Source: Symbiodinium natans
Lineage: Eukaryota; Sar; Dinophyceae; Suessiales; Symbiodiniaceae
Assembly (NCBI GenBank): GCA_905221605.1
Contig: CAJNDS010001324.1
Coordinates: 642,001 to 706,000, forward strand
DNA: 64,000 bases
Direction of reading: 5' to 3'
Shown here: positions 1 to 9,409 of the stretch, one piece after another
Numbering within the stretch: position 1 is the stretch's first letter
Layout of the letters: every line of letters starts with the position of its first letter
The notes under the pieces: generated by a model
The model's database searches: none
Seen by the model: only the letters and a program-made list of their open reading frames with translations
What the model was told of the DNA's origin: nothing
Made by a program: the position numbers and the translations under genes

Positions 1-1
1 C

Positions 2-923
2 CTGGGGGAGCCAAGGAACCAGTATCCGTTGGGCTACTACCACCACTGCGCGATCTGTGCGCCCCTTGGCGCATCTTTGGATTCGCTGGTTCGCCTCTTT
101 GACGAGGGTGTCGCATTTGCCCTGAACGCGTTCAGATCAGAAGTGGCGAGGCAGCTGGATGATGGCTCATCGATATCCAATCTGCGAAGCACCATTCGGC
201 AAACAAAAGAGCCAATTGAGGTCATGAAGGATCAAATTCTTGACCAGGTTGGCTATTTTGTACGACAGGCCGACGATGGGTTTGAGAAGGGCACCGAAGC
301 CCTGGCGGGAGAGACTTCGGTCCTCTATCCGAGCTTTATGGTGGTTTTCGTTGCCAGCCTGATCGTTGCGGTGCTTGGTTTCTTGGCTTTGGTGCTTTAC
401 AGCCTCTGGCACCGGGGCGGAGCTGCACCGGACCCGGTGCCTGTCTGCACAAGTAGTGCCGGTGCCATGTGCGGAGCCTACATCTTTGCCGGAATCCTTT
501 TCTTGATTGGCGGCATCCTGATCCTCGTCTCCATGGTGGGTGGGGGAGTTTGCCTGGCGATGGTGGATTTCGACCAGCAGTCAGGCGAGACTTTGTTGGA
601 GTCCCTCAATGTGCCTGTAGACGACACCGTCCGCATGGCCCTGAACGTCGCAGATCGCTGCATGAGCTTGACGTCCGACAGCAATTCCACCCGCAATGTG
701 GCTGACATCATCGAGCTCCCTGCGCTGTTTCCAACCTACGACGGTGAAACGGACACTGCGCGGCACTTGCTTGCGGATCTCGTGGCTAACCAGATTAACG
801 GGGCGTACCTGGTGCTTGAAATGGCCCTGGCTACTCAACCGATACGGCTGGCGGACAATCCCATCCTGTCAACGGTTCGAAGCTACTTGGTAGCCCAATG
901 GTACCCTTTTGCCAATTTTGTTG
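2..923 (+). CDS. Prominin-like membrane protein, exon with two membrane segments (5' partial)
   Basis: The frame is open from base 2, so the gene starts left of the window; the TTG at 29 is not a real start. The first ~105 residues are helical and polar (extracellular-type). A hydrophobic segment follows at ~390 bases (VVFVASLIVAVLGFLALVLY), then a short loop HRGGAAPDPVPV, then a second long glycine-rich hydrophobic segment (~475-570) and a region with spaced cysteines. Two membrane helices, a large loop and one more helix in the 3' exon match the second half of a prominin-type protein. The frame stops at 938-940. The next coding block is in another frame, so an intron must start before that stop; a non-canonical ~51-nt AG..AG intron at 924-974 would give NFV-EYW. 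Family assignment rests on topology and cysteine pattern only. Confidence 0.5.
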
Positions 924-974
924 AGTTCTGGGTTTTATGAAGACACCATCCCCAAACAGGATTACCCCCATTAG

Positions 975-1128
975 AATATTGGTTGCTGAGCTGCCAAGGC
1001 TATCTGGGAAACGTCAACCTGAAGGCGATGTATTGGCCGTCGCCTGTGGACATTGCAACGCATCCGGTCTACCGCCTGATGCCTCCAGGCTACTACGTTG
1101 TCAGCGCCTTGTGTGACTCGGATCCAGA
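975..1128 (+). CDS. Prominin-like membrane protein, middle exon
   Basis: Open in the frame GAA TAT TGG TTG from about 974 to the TAG at 1130-1132. It encodes YWLLSCQGYLGNVNL and then a proline/tyrosine-rich stretch ending PGYYVVSALC. The aromatic-plus-cysteine block fits an extracellular loop just before the last membrane segment. The exact donor is unresolved: GTAGGC at 1129 does not match the phase of the next exon, whereas GTGACT inside the TGT GAC codons would. The following intron (to about 1412) carries TTTAGGG repeats and then a C-rich pyrimidine stretch. Confidence 0.5.
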
Positions 1129-1152
1129 GTAGGCCCATATTCCCTTTTGGGG

Positions 1153-1212
1153 GGTTTAGGGTTTAGGGTTTAGGGTTTAGGGTTAGGGTTTAGGGTTTAG
1201 GGTTTAGGGGGG
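1153..1212 (+). repeat. TTTAGGG array inside an intron
   Basis: About eight TTTAGGG units with one shortened unit (ttaggg) lie inside the intron between two exons of the membrane protein gene. It is followed by a C/T-rich stretch and the acceptor at 1412. The array is well inside a transcribed gene, so this is not a chromosome end. Confidence 0.85.
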
Positions 1213-1412
1213 GTTTAGGGAACCAACCCCCTCCCTCCAGCCACCCCCCCCCCCCTCCAGCTAACCCCTTTTCTCCAGCCACCAGCCAACCTCCAGCCAA
1301 CCCCCCTTCAACCAAACCCTCCCCTTATCGAGCAAAAACGGGCGTCCTTATTTTTCGAGGTTAGTCTTGGGCCTAGGTGATGATCTCACACTACCATCCC
1401 TCCTTCCAGCAG

Positions 1413-2284
1413 GGCTTTCTGACGTCAAAGTTCCCGGACTAAACTCCATGGTCGTGGATGGCTTCAGCACTGGCAGTGGGATTCCCGTGGAAGGAATGTT
1501 CCCGGAGCAGAATGTGACGTGGGACTGCCCTGCAGTCTTGCAAGGCAACTGCAGCGCGTCGAACCTACATGAAAGTGAGTGTGAAGCAGCAAAGGCCTTC
1601 CTGCTGGAGCGGAAGCTACCACTTCTCACATTGCCGCTGTTTCGATGCAGGTATTTGCAGCAGCCTGGGGCGCCTGCTGGTACGAAATGCGATTTCGCAT
1701 CCATGACCAAAGAGAACGGTACATGGATCAACAGCTGTGTGCATCCCAACAACACAGTGACCTTCTTCGAGCAGGACTGCGACATATCAGAGTTCGAGGA
1801 AAACGTCCGGTCGTTCGACCTGTGGTTCTACAAGATCTTCCAGTATCTGGATGACGTGGTCCAAGACCTCATCCTCCAAATCGCTCAGGATCTGAAAGCC
1901 ATCGTCTACCTGCATTTGGTCGATCCAGTCTTCGACCTGCTTGACGGCTTTGACTGCTCCTTCATGCAAAGCTTCTGGCGAGGCCTCACTGACTCTCTTT
2001 GCTTTGAAGCTGTGAGCAGTGTTCAGGTGGTGGCCAGCTACTACGTGTGGGCGGCCAGCTTCTCTTTGGCCATGGTGCTTGTACTTTATGTTGCCTGGCG
2101 AATCTCAAGGGACACGACTGATGCTTTCGAAAATTCGCTGACCTTCCCGACGAGAGCCAGAGACTGGCGAAACAAAGTGAAACAGAGGGTTGGCTACCAG
2201 ACCTCTGAAAACCCCACGGGAGCTACAGCCTCAACCGCTCCCGCCGAAGCTCAAGCAACCACAGCTCCAGGACTCTCGCTCTGA
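1413..2284 (+). CDS. Prominin-like membrane protein, 3' terminal exon with last membrane helix
   Basis: The acceptor is the pyrimidine-rich ctaccatccctccttccagcag ending at 1412. About 290 residues follow, with N-glycosylation sequons (NVT, NCS, NGT, NNT), many cysteines, a helical block FDLWFYKIFQYLDDVVQDL, then a single membrane helix (YYVWAASFSLAMVLVLYVAW, ~2038-2097) and a short Ser/Thr/Ala-rich tail ending TGA at 2282-2284. This closes the gene and fixes its direction. The internal cag at ~1650 is not needed as a splice site because the frame is continuous. Confidence 0.6.
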
Positions 2285-2291
2285 GATCTTT

Positions 2292-2618
2292 TGGTCAGAC
2301 AGGCACATCCTGCCCAGAAACTGCACAAGCCGTACCTGGGTTTTATAGCTTGCACAAGCTTACATGGTACAAGTAGTAGCAACAGTTTGCCAGGCGTGTG
2401 CCGCATCATGTGGCACATTTCTGAGTTCTTTCCCTGCCCTGCAGTCGAAAAGACGTGTGCAGAGCATACTAAACCCTAAACCCTACACCCTAAACCCGAA
2501 GCGAAATTCAGGCGTGGCAACAAACTGCTCGCCCCAAAGGCACGACTGTACAAGTTGGAGCTGTGGGACTCGTCTCAGGCTTGAGTGCCAACAAAGGAGC
2601 CCCTTTCCAGGCTAGGCT
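2292..2618. other. 3' flank of the membrane protein gene, no clear gene
   Basis: No convincing exon. The stretch holds a short CCCTAAA-type run (about 2468-2497) and then unique sequence up to an AT-rich microsatellite. Likely 3' UTR and intergenic DNA. Confidence 0.4.
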
Positions 2619-2760
2619 TGATATATATATATATACATATATATAGATATATGTATATACACATATACACATATATATATGTATATACATATATATATAT
2701 ACATATATATATATGTATATACAGATATATATATATATATACACATATACATAAATGCTA
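2619..2760. repeat. TA/ATATAC-rich microsatellite
   Basis: Alternating TA with interspersed CA/GT (atatatatacatatatagat pattern) over about 140 bp, followed by AT-rich sequence to about 2880 that includes a short (GT)n at 2824-2834. Apparent ORFs through it encode only Tyr/Ile repeats and are artefacts. Confidence 0.9.
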
Positions 2761-2900
2761 AATGATAAATAAATAGTTTATGTAATGCATATAATATTGC
2801 TTTATTTAATACATATATATATATGTGTGTGTGTATTTATTTAGACTATAAGGTCATGTAACATATTTGTGCACAAATTCTAATGTTATATACAAAACAG

Positions 2901-3012
2901 AGAGGCTAAGGCCATCGCTGCATCATGGCTGCACTTGTCTTGTATGGAGAGTGCACAGCAAGTCAAGGCAGAAAATGTCGCTGAGATGCTTCGTGGCGGA
3001 TCCCCAGGGCCT
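2901..3012 (+). CDS. Coding exon, unrecognised helical protein
   Basis: Acceptor cag ends at 2900 and donor gtaaac starts at 3013. The frame (one base, then codons from 2902) reads EAKAIAASWLHLSCMESAQQ followed by VKAENVAEMLRGG. Donor and acceptor are both good and the composition is protein-like. The downstream intron begins with TTTAGGG units (3033-3071). Function unknown. Confidence 0.6.
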
Positions 3013-3075
3013 GTAAACCCCAAAGAGGACCAGGGTTTAGGGTTTAGGGTTTAGGGTTTAGGGTTTAGGGTTACC

Positions 3076-3156
3076 TGGCGGAGGCTGGGAGAGGACGAGG
3101 GCCTCTACGCCAAGCAGGGCGAGAACAACGAGCCGCTCAGGCCCGCGGCCGGATCC
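3076..3156 (+). CDS. Coding-like island between a TTTAGGG and a CCCTAAA array
   Basis: The frame from TGG at 3076 reads WRRLGEDEGLYAKQGENNEP followed by LRPAAGS, with nearly every third position G or C. It is flanked by TTTAGGG upstream and CCCTAAA downstream, the reverse of the usual order here. Splice boundaries are unclear: the acceptor would have to lie in the repeat or in gggttacc. Could be an exon or a retained gene fragment. Confidence 0.4.
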
Positions 3157-3341
3157 CTAAACCCTAAACCCTAAACCCTAAACCCTAAACCCGGATCTAG
3201 GCTTTGAGTGCGGTTCAGAGTTTTGGGGTTGAGGGCTTCGGGGCTTAGGATACATGGGGCAGGGTTCGGGATAATGGAGTTTTAGGGTTTAGGGTTGAGG
3301 GTTTGGGGTTTAGGGTTTAGGGTTTTTAAATGCATGGCCAG

Positions 3342-3393
3342 GCCGGACGGAGGAGCATTCGTGCCGAAGTGCGTGGGGGATGCAATCCTCAAG
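3342..3393 (+). CDS. Coding exon with a GC donor
   Basis: Acceptor cag ends at 3341. One base, then PDGGAFVPKCVGDAILK, ending AAG at 3393, followed by gcaaga, a strong GC-type donor. The flanking introns are TTTAGGG-like on both sides. GC donors are used in dinoflagellates, which supports the call. Confidence 0.5.
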
Positions 3394-3649
3394 GCAAGAA
3401 CGTTTTAGAGCTCGCAGGGGTTTGGGGTTTGTGGTTTAATTAGGGTTTAAGTTTGAGGGTTTAAGTTTTAGGGCTAGGTGTTAGGGTTTAGGTCTTAGGG
3501 TTTAGGGTTTTGGGTTTTTAGGGTACAGGCCCCTACTTCTCATTTTTCTTGTTGGCTCTGCCCAAAAGCCCCCTTAATTGCTAGTAGAGTACTTAACCCG
3601 AAAGTTTTTCAACCTGAAGAATCCTGCGTTAAGAACACTCGCGTTGCAG

Positions 3650-3674
3650 AGCCTCAGTTCGAACCGCCCTACTT
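3650..3674 (+). CDS. Possible micro-exon
   Basis: A 25-nt block between a gcgttgcag acceptor (ends 3649) and a gtaaag donor (3675). It reads PQFEPPY in one frame. Good splice sites but very little coding evidence. Confidence 0.25.
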
Positions 3675-3807
3675 GTAAAGGCCAGAGGCTCTGAGGGCTT
3701 GGTGTAGGCTAGCCCCTTACTCGGGTTCTGTTTCGGGCTTAGGGTTTAGGGTTTAGGGTTTGGGGTTTAGGGTTTAGGGGTTAGGGGTTAGGGTTTAGGG
3801 TGCAATC

Positions 3808-3881
3808 CCCAACCAAGATGGGCCCTGCGACTACCGCATTGCGAGCGTTGCCGTCTGTTCCCTCAAGGGGCTTCTTCTAAG
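3808..3881 (+). CDS. Coding-like exon
   Basis: Reads PNQDGPCDYRIASVAVCSLK and ends at a gtttag donor (3882). A TTTAGGG run lies immediately upstream (3740-3800). An overlapping frame from ATG 3819 is also short and open but has poorer third-base bias. Confidence 0.4.
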
Positions 3882-4330
3882 GTTTAGGATTGCCTCTGCC
3901 ATAAAGTACTAAACCATTATGTGGGAGGGTTTAGGGTTTAGTGTTTAGGGTTTAGGGTTTAGGGGGGGTTAACTCATTCATCCAGCTCGATCGGCCTTGC
4001 TTGTAGGCAGGGCCCCAAGGCAGTCCAGGCTTGAGGGTTGTGAGGGGCGGCTTTTGGGGTACCAGCCTGAACACCTCTAGCCCTGTAAACTATAAACCTT
4101 AAGGTCTGGGGTTTAGGGTTTAGGGTTTAGGGTTTAGGGTTTAGGGTGGTCAGACCTTGTTTTGGCCACATGCCTTGGAGGCTTTTTGTGATGGGTTGCA
4201 TGATGTAGGGAGGAGATGTAAAGGGAGGCTCCGCTGCTCTACGGTTCGTCTCGAGGATCGCTTTGAAACCAGAAGCCACAACGACTAAGCTTGAGACCCC
4301 ACAGACCCTAACCCTAAAACCTATCAGCCC

Positions 4331-4462
4331 TACTTGGAGTTTCGTGGTACTTAGAAAACCAAGTATAACTGTACTTATGACCCCTTCTGTGCCCCAATAT
4401 GGTTATAAGTACGTTATAAGCACAGTTGTAATTGATTAATAAGTACCATGAACCTCCAAGTA
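4331..4462. mobile_element. Palindromic miniature element, family P1
   Basis: Starts tacttggag and ends ctccaagta, with internal complementary blocks (ggtacttag/ttaataagtacc). It can fold almost end to end. Five further copies occur in this window (6136, 8501, 9282, 11196, 56057). No coding capacity; non-autonomous foldback or MITE-like. Confidence 0.75.
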
Positions 4463-4679
4463 GTACCGAACGAAGGGTTCGGAGGCGCTCAAGGACGTGA
4501 CTTAGCCCCGAGTGCAGCCTTTAGAGCTCAGCACCAAGAAAAACTTGTGAGGATTTAGGGTTTAGGGTTTGGGGTCATGGTTCTATTCTTTCCTTCAGGG
4601 ACGAAGCCCAAAAACGCTGAGCCCTGAACCGTGAATCTGAGGATGGAGCCATGGGCCCTTTGCATGGTCCCTTACCGTT

Positions 4680-4774
4680 GGTTACAGGGATCCGCAGTAT
4701 GGGCCATGATTATGCGTAGTGTATGTAAGGGTTAATATATCAAGGGATCCAAAATAAGGGCCCGTACTTGGAAC
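4680..4774. mobile_element. Short dispersed element, family P5 (GGGATCC/GGGCCC type)
   Basis: Contains gggatccgcagtatgggcc and gggatccaaaataagggccc and ends cgtacttggaacc. A related copy lies at 20845-20936, and the ending recurs near 56930. Non-coding; internally repeated. Confidence 0.45.
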
Positions 4775-4877
4775 CCTAAACCCGAAACCCGAAACCTTGC
4801 ACCCGAAACCCTGAACCCTGAACCCTAAACCCTAAACCCTAAACCCTAAACCCTAAACCCTAAACCCTAAACCCTAA
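4774..4877 (-). repeat. CCCTAAA array
   Basis: Degenerate (cccgaaa, ccctgaa) at the left and about nine perfect CCCTAAA units at the right. It immediately precedes the exon at 4899. Confidence 0.9.
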
Positions 4878-4898
4878 TGAGTTTTTCTGGGCTTACAG

Positions 4899-4961
4899 AA
4901 CCGACCACAGGTGGATTGGATCGAGCTCCGGTATGGTGCCCTCGTTGAGGCGTGGCTGAGG
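4899..4961 (+). CDS. Coding exon, unrecognised
   Basis: Acceptor gggcttacag ends at 4898. The frame from AAC reads NRPQVDWIELRYGALVEAW and then L-R, followed by a possible GC donor (gcttcgg at ~4962). It resembles in style the exon at 5311 (LRYG motif in both), so the two may belong to one gene. C-array upstream, G-array downstream. Confidence 0.5.
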
Positions 4962-4997
4962 GCTTCGGGTTGAGGCTTTTGCGGCTTATGAGGTGTT

Positions 4998-5090
4998 GGG
5001 TTTAGGGTTTAGGGTTTGGGGCTTAGGGTTTAGGGTTTAGGGTTTAGGGTTTAGGGTTTGCAAGGTGTAGGGTTTAGGGTTGGCAGAAAT
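4998..5090 (+). repeat. TTTAGGG array
   Basis: Mostly perfect TTTAGGG units with some ggcttag/gtgtag variants, ending 15 bases before the acceptor of the exon at 5106. Confidence 0.9.
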
Positions 5091-5105
5091 TCTCCAGACT
5101 TGCAG

Positions 5106-5164
5106 CTACGACCCTCGACGACTCGATGATCGTCGATGCCAATAGCCCAGCATTCCCCAGCTGA
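5106..5164 (+). CDS. 3' terminal exon with stop
   Basis: Acceptor ccagacttgcag ends at 5105. Two bases, then TTLDDSMIVDANSPAFPS and TGA at 5162-5164. Followed by a CCCTAAA array (5208-5256). Confidence 0.5.
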
Positions 5165-5310
5165 CTCCCCACGGATTCGGGTTTATATAGGGTGGCGATC
5201 CCGCAGCCCTAAACCCTAAACCCTAAACCCTAAACCTAAACCCTAAACCCTAAACCCCATCAACCCGAAGCCTCACACCCTCTGCAAGCTATAGGGCATC
5301 TCGGGCACAG

Positions 5311-5395
5311 GTGCGCCTGCGGTACGGCCCAGAGTTGCAGGATGTGGCCCCTCACTACGCCAAGCAGTTTGAGCAGGCCGGGGATTTGCCATCCC
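5311..5395 (+). CDS. Coding exon, LRYG-type
   Basis: Acceptor cgggcacag ends at 5310. The frame from GTG reads VRLRYGPELQDVAPHYAKQF followed by EQAGDLPSR, with strong third-base GC bias. Approximate end at gtcatt. CCCTAAA array upstream. Confidence 0.55.
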
Positions 5396-6092
5396 GTCAT
5401 TTAGGGGCCTGGGGTTATTGTAGTATGATTGTGGAAGGACCATTAGGGAATAGCACCTGCCCCCCCAAGAGGGCCTAATGGTTGAGATGATTTAGAGTTG
5501 ACCTTGCGGACCACATGAGCCCCTAAGAGGGTTTATGGTCCATATACCTGCCTCAGGATGAGAGTAGTCTAGGGAAATCTGATCCCATTGGTTGGGCTCA
5601 TGTGGTGCACAAGATGTAGGGTTCTTTAGGGTATTCAGGATATCTTCGTGCAATCGCTGACGGACTGCCCGATACTTTGTGTGGTCGAAGATGCCCCTTC
5701 GAGACAAGTTGACTTCCTGTCCGACCTATATGGTGTACTTTGCCCCAAAACTATGGAATGGACCCTGACGATGCAATGGTGACTTCGGGTATTTGTACCG
5801 AACAATGATGTACCCCTGAAATGCTGTATCCTTATGGTCAACCGGAAAGGGTGCCCTATTGCTGTTTTCCCTTAGTCCAGGCCAAGAAAGATGCGCACAA
5901 GAAAGGGCGCAAAGGCTCGGCAGGGTCTTCGGGGGAATTTGCTGCTGGGCTCGTGCAGGTCCATGGCTACTTCTGACCCCAAGTAAAACTGCACTTGCAG
6001 CAGCCCCCGAAAGTCATCTAAGTAGGTTATAGGTAGACTTGTAATGGTAAATCCTAAGCCCTAAACCCTAAACCCTAAAACCCTAAACCCTA
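5396..6092. other. Stretch without a recognised gene; contains a 100-bp palindrome
   Basis: No supported exon. gaccacatgagccc at 5509 is the inverse complement of gggctcatgtggt at 5594-5606, so 5509-5606 forms a foldback of about 98 bp. The rest is unique mixed-composition sequence. Confidence 0.5.
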
Positions 6093-6135
6093 GGTTAGAA
6101 GTAACCCATGCACCTCCAAGCTCCTTCTCATGAGA

Positions 6136-6275
6136 TACTTGGAGGTTCATGCTACTCTTCTTAACTGTAATTACTGCTAACCCACTTATAAGCCCCTTAA
6201 GTGCCCTCATATGGTTATAAGTACAGTTGTAAGTACGCAGTTGGTTGGGTAAAGTACCATGAACACCTCCAAGTA
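6136..6275. mobile_element. Palindromic miniature element, family P1
   Basis: tacttggaggttcatg at the left and cacctccaagta at the right, with the internal cccacttataagccccttaa block shared with the other copies. A further fragment (acccatgcacctccaag) lies just upstream at about 6103-6120. Confidence 0.75.
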
Positions 6276-6359
6276 GGCCTTTCCCTTCGCGTCGCAGGTG
6301 GCGCAATGTGCTCCATCCTTGTGCAAGTCTTCCCGCCCAGCTACAGGCGCTGAACCATT

Positions 6360-6462
6360 TTAGGGTTTAGGGTTTAGGGTTTAGGGTGTAGGGTTTAAGG
6401 TTTAGGGTTTAGGGTTTAGGGTTTAGGGTTTAGGGTTTAGGGTTTAGGGTTTAGGGTTTAGA
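6360..6462 (+). repeat. TTTAGGG array
   Basis: About 14 units, two of them variant (ggtgtag, ggtttaa). It ends directly at a possible first exon (ATG at 6469). Confidence 0.9.
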
Positions 6463-6468
6463 ATGATC

Positions 6469-6518
6469 ATGGTCCAAAGGCAGCAAGTCTGGCCACACCC
6501 CGCCCCAGCCCCCTCTAG
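6469..6518 (+). CDS. Possible first exon
   Basis: ATG at 6469 reads MVQRQQVWPHPAPAPS and ends at a gtacct donor (6519). Only 17 codons; the start is supported only by position. Confidence 0.3.
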
Positions 6519-6783
6519 GTACCTGCCGGTTTAGGGTTTAGGGTTTTTGGGTTTAGGGTTTAGGGTTTAGGGTTTAGGGTTTAGTGGAAATTGACATAAT
6601 CAGCGGGTTATCAGCACCAGGCCGGATGCTGATGCAGAAGAGGGTGGCACCATCGTCGACGAGAGTATCCCCAAGGCTAGCGTGGCTGAAACCTCCTTTG
6701 CCGAGAACCATAAACCCTAAATCCTAAACCCTAAACCCTAAACCCTAAACCCTAAACCCTAAACGTTTTTTGCTCAACTCGAG

Positions 6784-6845
6784 CTTGGCTTGGCGACTGC
6801 CAAGCATGTAGCAGAAGCATCCATAGCTCAGAGCAGAGTCTCAGG
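6784..6845 (+). CDS. Coding exon, alanine-rich
   Basis: After ...actcgag the frame reads LGLATAKHVAEASIAQSRVS and ends GG before a gtagat donor (6846). CCCTAAA arrays lie on both sides (6714-6765 and 6868-6946). Confidence 0.45.
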
Positions 6846-6867
6846 GTAGATGGATGCTTCTTGGCCC

Positions 6868-6946
6868 CTAAACCCTAAACCCTAAACCCTAAACCCTAAA
6901 CCCTAAACCCTAAACCCTAAACCCTAAACCCTAAACCCTAAACCCT
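6868..6946 (-). repeat. CCCTAAA array
   Basis: About 11 perfect units. No chromosome end: unique sequence continues on both sides. Confidence 0.95.
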
Positions 6947-7186
6947 TGCTTAGGCCGGTGCCTCTTGACTCCTTCTCTCCGCTCATTCTTGCGTTCTTGC
7001 TGGGATTTTTCGGGGCCTAAGCCTGAGATCTGGGTGCTTCGCAAAATCGGGGGTACCCTCTTTAGGGGTTCCCATTTTTGGGGGCTTAGGGTTTAGGGTT
7101 TAAGGCTGAGGGTTTAGGGTTGGTAGGGGTTATAAGGGGGGGGGAACCCGGAACCCCCTTCTGTGGGGCAATGCCCATGTGTGCAG

Positions 7187-7204
7187 GATATGGAGATCGA
7201 GTAA
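7187..7204 (+). CDS. Possible very short terminal exon
   Basis: Acceptor catgtgtgcag ends at 7186, then GAT ATG GAG ATC GAG TAA (DMEIE-stop). The short exon is typical of this window but is weak evidence alone. Confidence 0.3.
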   Translation, partial: DMEIE

Positions 7205-7570
7205 GCAAGCTCGCGATGTGCCTGGATCCCGAGTTCGGCTTATTAGGGTTTAGGGTTTAGGGTTGAAAGGGGTTTGCCATACTTGCCCATGTGCCAGGCA
7301 GCGGTGCTTAGTTTGGCAACCCTAAACCCTAAACCTTAAACCCTAAACCCTGAAGAACCAACTTGTAACATGAAGCCCAAACCCCAAACCTCTTTCGAAC
7401 CGCAGCATGCTCCTAACGATCGAACCCCTAAATTTGGTCCAAGCAAGTCGTGCCTCCCGGATGAGGTCGGGGGTGTGGTGCCGCACTCTTGCGCTGCGCG
7501 GGCTTCGCCCGCTTCAGCACGCCTGTGGGCGGATAAGTGGGCTCCGAAGTCTACAGCGACCTCTGAACTT

Positions 7571-7674
7571 TGGGATGTTCACACTTTTACTGACAGTCCT
7601 TAATAGGGATTGTAATAGGGGGGGGGGTACTAGGATGCCTATTAAGGACTGTTCGTGTAAGGGGGAACATCCCA
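7571..7674. mobile_element. Palindromic miniature element, family P2
   Basis: Starts tgggatgttc and ends gggggaacatccca, with internal acagtccttaatagg/cctattaaggactgt. A near-complete foldback of 104 bp. Related copies at 11013, 19886, 52237, 61305 and a half copy at 50066. Confidence 0.8.
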
Positions 7675-7934
7675 TGCTGAACTCTTTAACGTACCTGGCA
7701 CCTGGTTTCCAGCAACTTCAGCGTTTACAGGTACCAAGTTTCAGAGACCACAGCGGCTGCGAAAGTGCAGCATTTTGACTGCGTCTGGAGAAGAAGGGCG
7801 GGTGGGTGAGGCAGTCCAGAAGCATGGTGTGCTACGATTTCCACATCTCTGAGGCAAACCCTAGTCTCATTAGACTAGTGCGATCATGAAAATAATGGTT
7901 GTATACAAGAATTGCTATAGATACCCTAGCACGC

Positions 7935-8016
7935 CTGTCTTCCAGAAGCAGGTCAAGGACATCATCGCCAGCATCGACACAGCCACCAAGGAAGCCAACG
8001 ACGCCTACGAGGTCGA
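7935..8016 (+). CDS. Coding exon, helical
   Basis: The acceptor cctgtcttccag falls just before AAG CAG GTC; the frame reads KQVKDIIASIDTATKEANDA and then YE before a gtcgag donor. Strong third-base GC bias in AAG GAC ATC ATC GCC style codons. The left boundary is approximate. Confidence 0.55.
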
Positions 8017-8220
8017 GAGGGGGGGCGGGGGGGATGGGGAGTGGGCGGAGGTGTTCAAGGGCTTAAGGCTTGTAGGGGTTTGTAGAGCTTTCTAGGGTTT
8101 AGGGCTTAGTAGAACTTCATAGGCGGGCTTGCCTCCAAGATTTCAATGGCTTTGGATCTAGGGTTATAGGGTTAAACCCTAAACCTAAACCCTAAACTCT
8201 GAAGGGTTCACAGGGCGCAG

Positions 8221-8242
8221 GGAGGGGGGGGGGGGGGGGGGG
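8221..8242. repeat. Poly-G run
   Basis: A run of about 20 G. One of several long G or C homopolymers in non-coding parts of the window. Confidence 0.8.
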
Positions 8243-8500
8243 CAAGCAGGCTATGGCCTCACCCCTTCTCCCTGGTGTTGGGTGTGGGGTTTAGAGTGAG
8301 AGGGGTTTATAGGCGGTTTACAGGGGTTTGTAGGGGTTGCTGGGGTTTGTAGGTGTGTAGAGGGGTTTATCGGGGTGTAGAGGGGTTTCAACACCCAATG
8401 GCCAAGATGCCCACTGAAAGGCCCATGGCCGCCCCCCGGCCACATCTCTGAAACACAGGGCTTAGGACCCTCGACCCTCGACCATCAAGCGTAAACCCTC

Positions 8501-8644
8501 TACTTGGAGGTTCATGGTACTTACTAACCAATTATAACTGTACTTATAACTGTACGTATAACCATATTAGGGCTCTTAAGGGGCTTATAAGTGGGCTATA
8601 AGAACAGTTGTAATTGGTTAATAAGTACCACGAACCTCCAAGTA
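8501..8644. mobile_element. Palindromic miniature element, family P1
   Basis: The best foldback of the family: tacttggaggttcatggtac at the left and gtaccacgaacctccaagta at the right, 144 bp, AT-rich stem. Flanked by CCCTAAA-like bases. Confidence 0.8.
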
Positions 8645-8659
8645 GACCCTAAACCTAAG

Positions 8660-8716
8660 CTCTCCAAGGTCTGCACTGATCTCGTCCGAAAGGTTGGCAA
8701 CATCTTCCAGGCAGCT
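8660..8716 (+). CDS. Coding exon, unrecognised
   Basis: AG ends at 8659 after a CCCTAAA-like tract. Nineteen codons, LSKVCTDLVRKVGNIFQAA, then a gtaggt donor at 8717. Exactly phase 0 at both ends. TTTAGGG repeats follow at once. Confidence 0.6.
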
Positions 8717-8876
8717 GTAGGTAGGGTTTAGGGTTTAGGGGTTTGGGGCTTGGGGTTTAGGGATAAACCCTAAACCCTAAACCCTACACCCTACACCCTA
8801 CACCCTACACCCTAAACCCTAAACCCTAAGCCCGAAGCCCTAAACCCTAAACCCTAAACCTTGCTTGGGGGGCCAG

Positions 8877-8963
8877 CCGTGGAGAGGGCGTTGGGGCCCA
8901 GCAGAAAAACGAGAAGTTCTTTGGCTTTTGACGTCGCGCGTGCCTGTGCCGCGGGCTTCACCT
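8877..8963 (+). CDS. Coding exon, basic
   Basis: Acceptor ggccag ends at 8876. Twenty-nine codons, beginning PWRGRWGPAEKREVLWLLTS, then a gtagac donor at 8964. Preceded by CCCTAAA and followed by TTTAGGG. Confidence 0.5.
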
Positions 8964-8980
8964 GTAGACCCCCAGATAGT

Positions 8981-9050
8981 GCGGTTTAGGGTTTAGGGTT
9001 TAGGGTTTAGGGTTTAGGGTTTAGGGTTTAGGGTTTAGGGTTTAGGGTTA
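8981..9050 (+). repeat. TTTAGGG array
   Basis: Ten units at the 5' end of an intron, between the exons at 8877 and 9070. Confidence 0.95.
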
Positions 9051-9069
9051 GCGCGAGGGTCGAGTGCAG

Positions 9070-9103
9070 CTCCTGAAGAGAAGCGTTCGAAGGCTTTGGG
9101 AAG
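9070..9103 (+). CDS. Short coding exon
   Basis: Acceptor gagtgcag ends at 9069. LLKRSVRRLWE plus one base, then a gtcagc donor at 9104. Only 34 nt; supported by good splice sites. Confidence 0.4.
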
Positions 9104-9281
9104 GTCAGCAGCGGGGCAATGGTGCCAATTCACCTTCCGCTGACGTTGAATAAGTGCCTTAAGTAAACCCTAAAGCAACCCTATACCCTGAACCGTTTTT
9201 CCTGTCCTGGAGCATCGAAGCCCCCAAATTTTCGACTGTGCCCCGAAACTGCTGGGCACGTCAGCACGGAATGTGCAGAGA

Positions 9282-9409
9282 TACTTGGAGGTTCAGGGTA
9301 CCTGTAACCACAAGGATAACGGTACTTAGAAGCCCCCTAAGTCCCCTTAGTAGGTTATATGTAGACTTAGAACTGCGGTTAGAAGCACCCATGATGAAGC
9401 TTCAAGTAT
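9282..9409. mobile_element. Palindromic miniature element, family P1 (diverged)
   Basis: Left end tacttggaggttca is intact. The right end (atgatgaagcttcaagta) has drifted from the family consensus. Middle aagccccctaagtcccctta matches the family. Confidence 0.55.

Noticed and set aside
1147-1212. Chromosome end or telomere
   Set aside because: The TTTAGGG arrays are internal, occur in both orientations and are flanked by unique and coding sequence throughout 64 kb.
2508-2744. Tyr/Ile-repeat ORF on the minus strand
   Set aside because: Translation of the TA/TACA microsatellite.
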